A stretch of 12,525 nucleotides of DNA. Origin: an uncultured Prevotellaceae bacterium. Its GTDB lineage: Bacteria; Bacteroidota; Bacteroidia; Bacteroidales; Muribaculaceae. The notes under the pieces were generated by a model. The model was not told the origin of the DNA. It worked only from the letters and a program-made list of their open reading frames with translations, and made no database searches. A program made the translations under genes and the position numbers. This document shows positions 11,674 to 12,525 of the stretch, one piece after another. The stretch lies in NCBI GenBank assembly GCA_945983195.1, contig CAMFSS010000031.1, positions 1 through 12,525 on the forward strand, written 5' to 3'. The first letter of the stretch is position 1; every line of letters starts with the position of its first letter.

Positions 11674-11706
11674 ATGGTGCCGTGATTCCGTGGAAACTGT
11701 GTGGCA

Positions 11707-12078
11707 TCAGCTATTGTTTAATATATGGAATGTTGACGGCTTGTTGCCTTGTAGTGCGAAACTTGGGCGTGATTTATCGGTGCTCTTAGCATTCGGCATT
11801 GAGTCTCTTTTGCGTATTGCCGCCAAATCTCTTTCGTAGCTTAGTTGCAGTGCCAACCAATAGTCTGCCGGAATGCCCAGAGCCTCTTCGAGCTTCAATG
11901 CCATTGCTGGTGATATGCTGGCCTTGGTGCTGAAGAACCGGCTTAGATTAGGTGCTTTCATGCCGAGGCGTTCTGCCAGTTCTTTTTTCTGCATACCACG
12001 AGCCTTCAGTTCATCCTTGATAAGCTCAGTAGGATGAATGGCTTCAATCGGTATGAAATTGTCTTTAATGGTCGCCAT
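11707..12078 (-). CDS. higA: HigA-family antitoxin (XRE-type)
   Basis: From the ATG at 12076-12078 this is a 123-residue protein (a GTG at 12087 would add three residues). It opens with NFIPIEAIHPTELIKDELKA, the conserved HigA lead, then an XRE helix-turn-helix: MQKKELAERLGMKAPNLSRF, followed by STKASISPAMALKLEEALGI and PADYWLALQLSYE. That is the usual HigA layout. It should neutralise the upstream HigB-like toxin by binding it and repress their shared promoter. The start overlaps the toxin gene by 14 bp. The C-terminal tail after residue 95 (KSTDKSRPSFALQGNKPSTF) is longer and more polar than in many relatives. Confidence 0.85.
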   Translation of the reverse strand: MATIKDNFIPIEAIHPTELIKDELKARGMQKKELAERLGMKAPNLSRFFSTKASISPAMALKLEEALGIPADYWLALQLSYERDLAAIRKRDSMPNAKSTDKSRPSFALQGNKPSTFHILNNS

Positions 12079-12337
12079 AATGCTCACTTAATTCAATTAA
12101 TACTAAAGTTATCTTATCCTCATGCTCTTCAAAAATCAGACGATATTTCGTGTCGAATCCCACTCTTACCGAGGAATAAGGAGAGTTGCTCAAGCGTTCG
12201 TAGGCAAGACTTGTGATTGACGACACCACATTGATGCTTCCTGCCTGTGTAATATACCTGATGACTTTATCCAGATTCCTTATAAGCTTGGCATTGCTTC
12301 TGTACTGCTTGTACTTACCGATGTATCTGTGATTCAC
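12065..12337 (-). CDS. higB: HigB/RelE-family toxin
   Basis: This is a 90-residue protein of the HigB (RelE/ParE) type, normally a ribosome-dependent mRNA endonuclease. It shows the family signature: an N-terminal helix pair (IGKYKQYRSNAKLIRNLDKV), LAYERLSNSPYSSVRVGFDT (about 44-63), KYRLIF (64-69) and the C-terminal LIELSEHYGD (80-89). The order toxin then antitoxin is typical of higBA. The start used is GTG (12335-12337). The same frame continues upstream without a stop as IDKELEAL, which is expected family sequence, to an ATT at 12359-12361. The true start may therefore be that non-standard codon, or an ATG lost by mutation. Confidence 0.82.
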   Translation of the reverse strand: MNHRYIGKYKQYRSNAKLIRNLDKVIRYITQAGSINVVSSITSLAYERLSNSPYSSVRVGFDTKYRLIFEEHEDKITLVLIELSEHYGDH

Positions 12338-12398
12338 AAGAGCCTCAAGTTCTTTATCAATAAATTAACACAGCATTTCAGTAAGGAATTACTTTGTG

Positions 12399-12432
12399 CA
12401 AATGTAATAATAAATTATCAAAAATGATAATT
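12399..12432 (-). promoter_or_regulatory. higBA promoter and palindromic operator
   Basis: A -7 box TACATTTG lies at 12399-12406 on the minus strand. The inverted repeat AATTATCA-AAAA-TGATAATT (12413-12432) covers the spacer and the expected -33 position, where no good TTTG is seen. This is a natural place for autorepression by the HigA-HigB complex. Between here and 12337 there is only the leader. Confidence 0.55.
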
Positions 12433-12486
12433 ATTGTTGGGAAAACATCAGAGGATAAAGCTGATTTAACATTTGTATGGCATTTA

Positions 12487-12525
12487 CTCGCCACGAAAAG
12501 GACTCCTTGTGGTGATAGGCGAGGG
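12487..12525 (-). terminator. hairpin at the right edge, probable terminator of a gene beyond the window
   Basis: CTCGCC (12487-12492) pairs with GGCGAG (12518-12523), and inner arms CCAC/GTGG and AAGGA/TCCTT extend the stem. On the minus strand it starts CCCTCGCC-TATCA, resembling the starts of the two terminators at 22-54 and 11641-11673, so it may belong to the same family. It reaches the window edge, so its full extent is unknown. Confidence 0.4.

Overview
The window looks like part of a temperate phage or related integrated element in a member of the Bacteroidales. Four places carry the Bacteroidetes promoter pattern (a TTG/TTTG box about 19-22 nt before TAnnTTTG), and most starts have A/T-rich leaders with no Shine-Dalgarno. 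Other hallmarks are the gene families: a YopX protein, a P22_AR_N-type antirepressor, a LuxR-tailed regulator typical of Bacteroidales prophages, a large zinc-finger/Toprim/SF3 primase-helicase, a DUF2335 membrane protein and a HigBA pair. No integrase, structural, lysis, rRNA or tRNA gene is visible, so the element's boundaries are not in view.

Layout, right to left because almost everything is on the minus strand. 11343-12525 holds a HigB-HigA toxin-antitoxin pair with its own promoter and a palindromic operator, a promoter-driven 58-residue membrane peptide, and two terminator-like hairpins. 10323-11029 is a probable genetic switch: a plus-strand repressor with a coiled-coil tail, a divergent 69-residue Cro-like protein, and overlapping divergent promoters. 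The leftward early operon follows: LuxR-type regulator, 1013-residue primase-helicase, a stand-alone DnaA-domain-IV-like protein, a small beta-barrel protein, a 225-residue unknown and an antirepressor (4922-10532). It reads as regulation plus replication.

Just past the antirepressor stop is the most unusual feature: five 27-bp palindromes at a 34/35-bp period (4752-4915). All have an 11-5-11 stem-loop layout, and a sixth copy with the same layout lies inside the antirepressor gene (5254-5280). Several array units, translated, give variants of the same S-T-V-x4-T-V-G peptide that the gene encodes there.

Next comes a compact, AT-rich cassette of small accessory genes (2517-4296), preceded by the remnant of a broken paralogue (4358-4588). 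Most junctions are ATGA stop-start overlaps. At four of them an identical AAAGGAGG box, exactly 6 nt from the start, is embedded in a KGG-encoding 3' end. One 59-residue gene (3625-3804) is easily missed. A hairpin plus T-run with possible alternative pairings separates this cassette from a second pair: an unknown 145-residue protein and an orphan N6-adenine methyltransferase. After another terminator, a separate consensus promoter drives a 70-residue protein and the DUF2335 membrane protein, ending at a hairpin that recurs at 11641.
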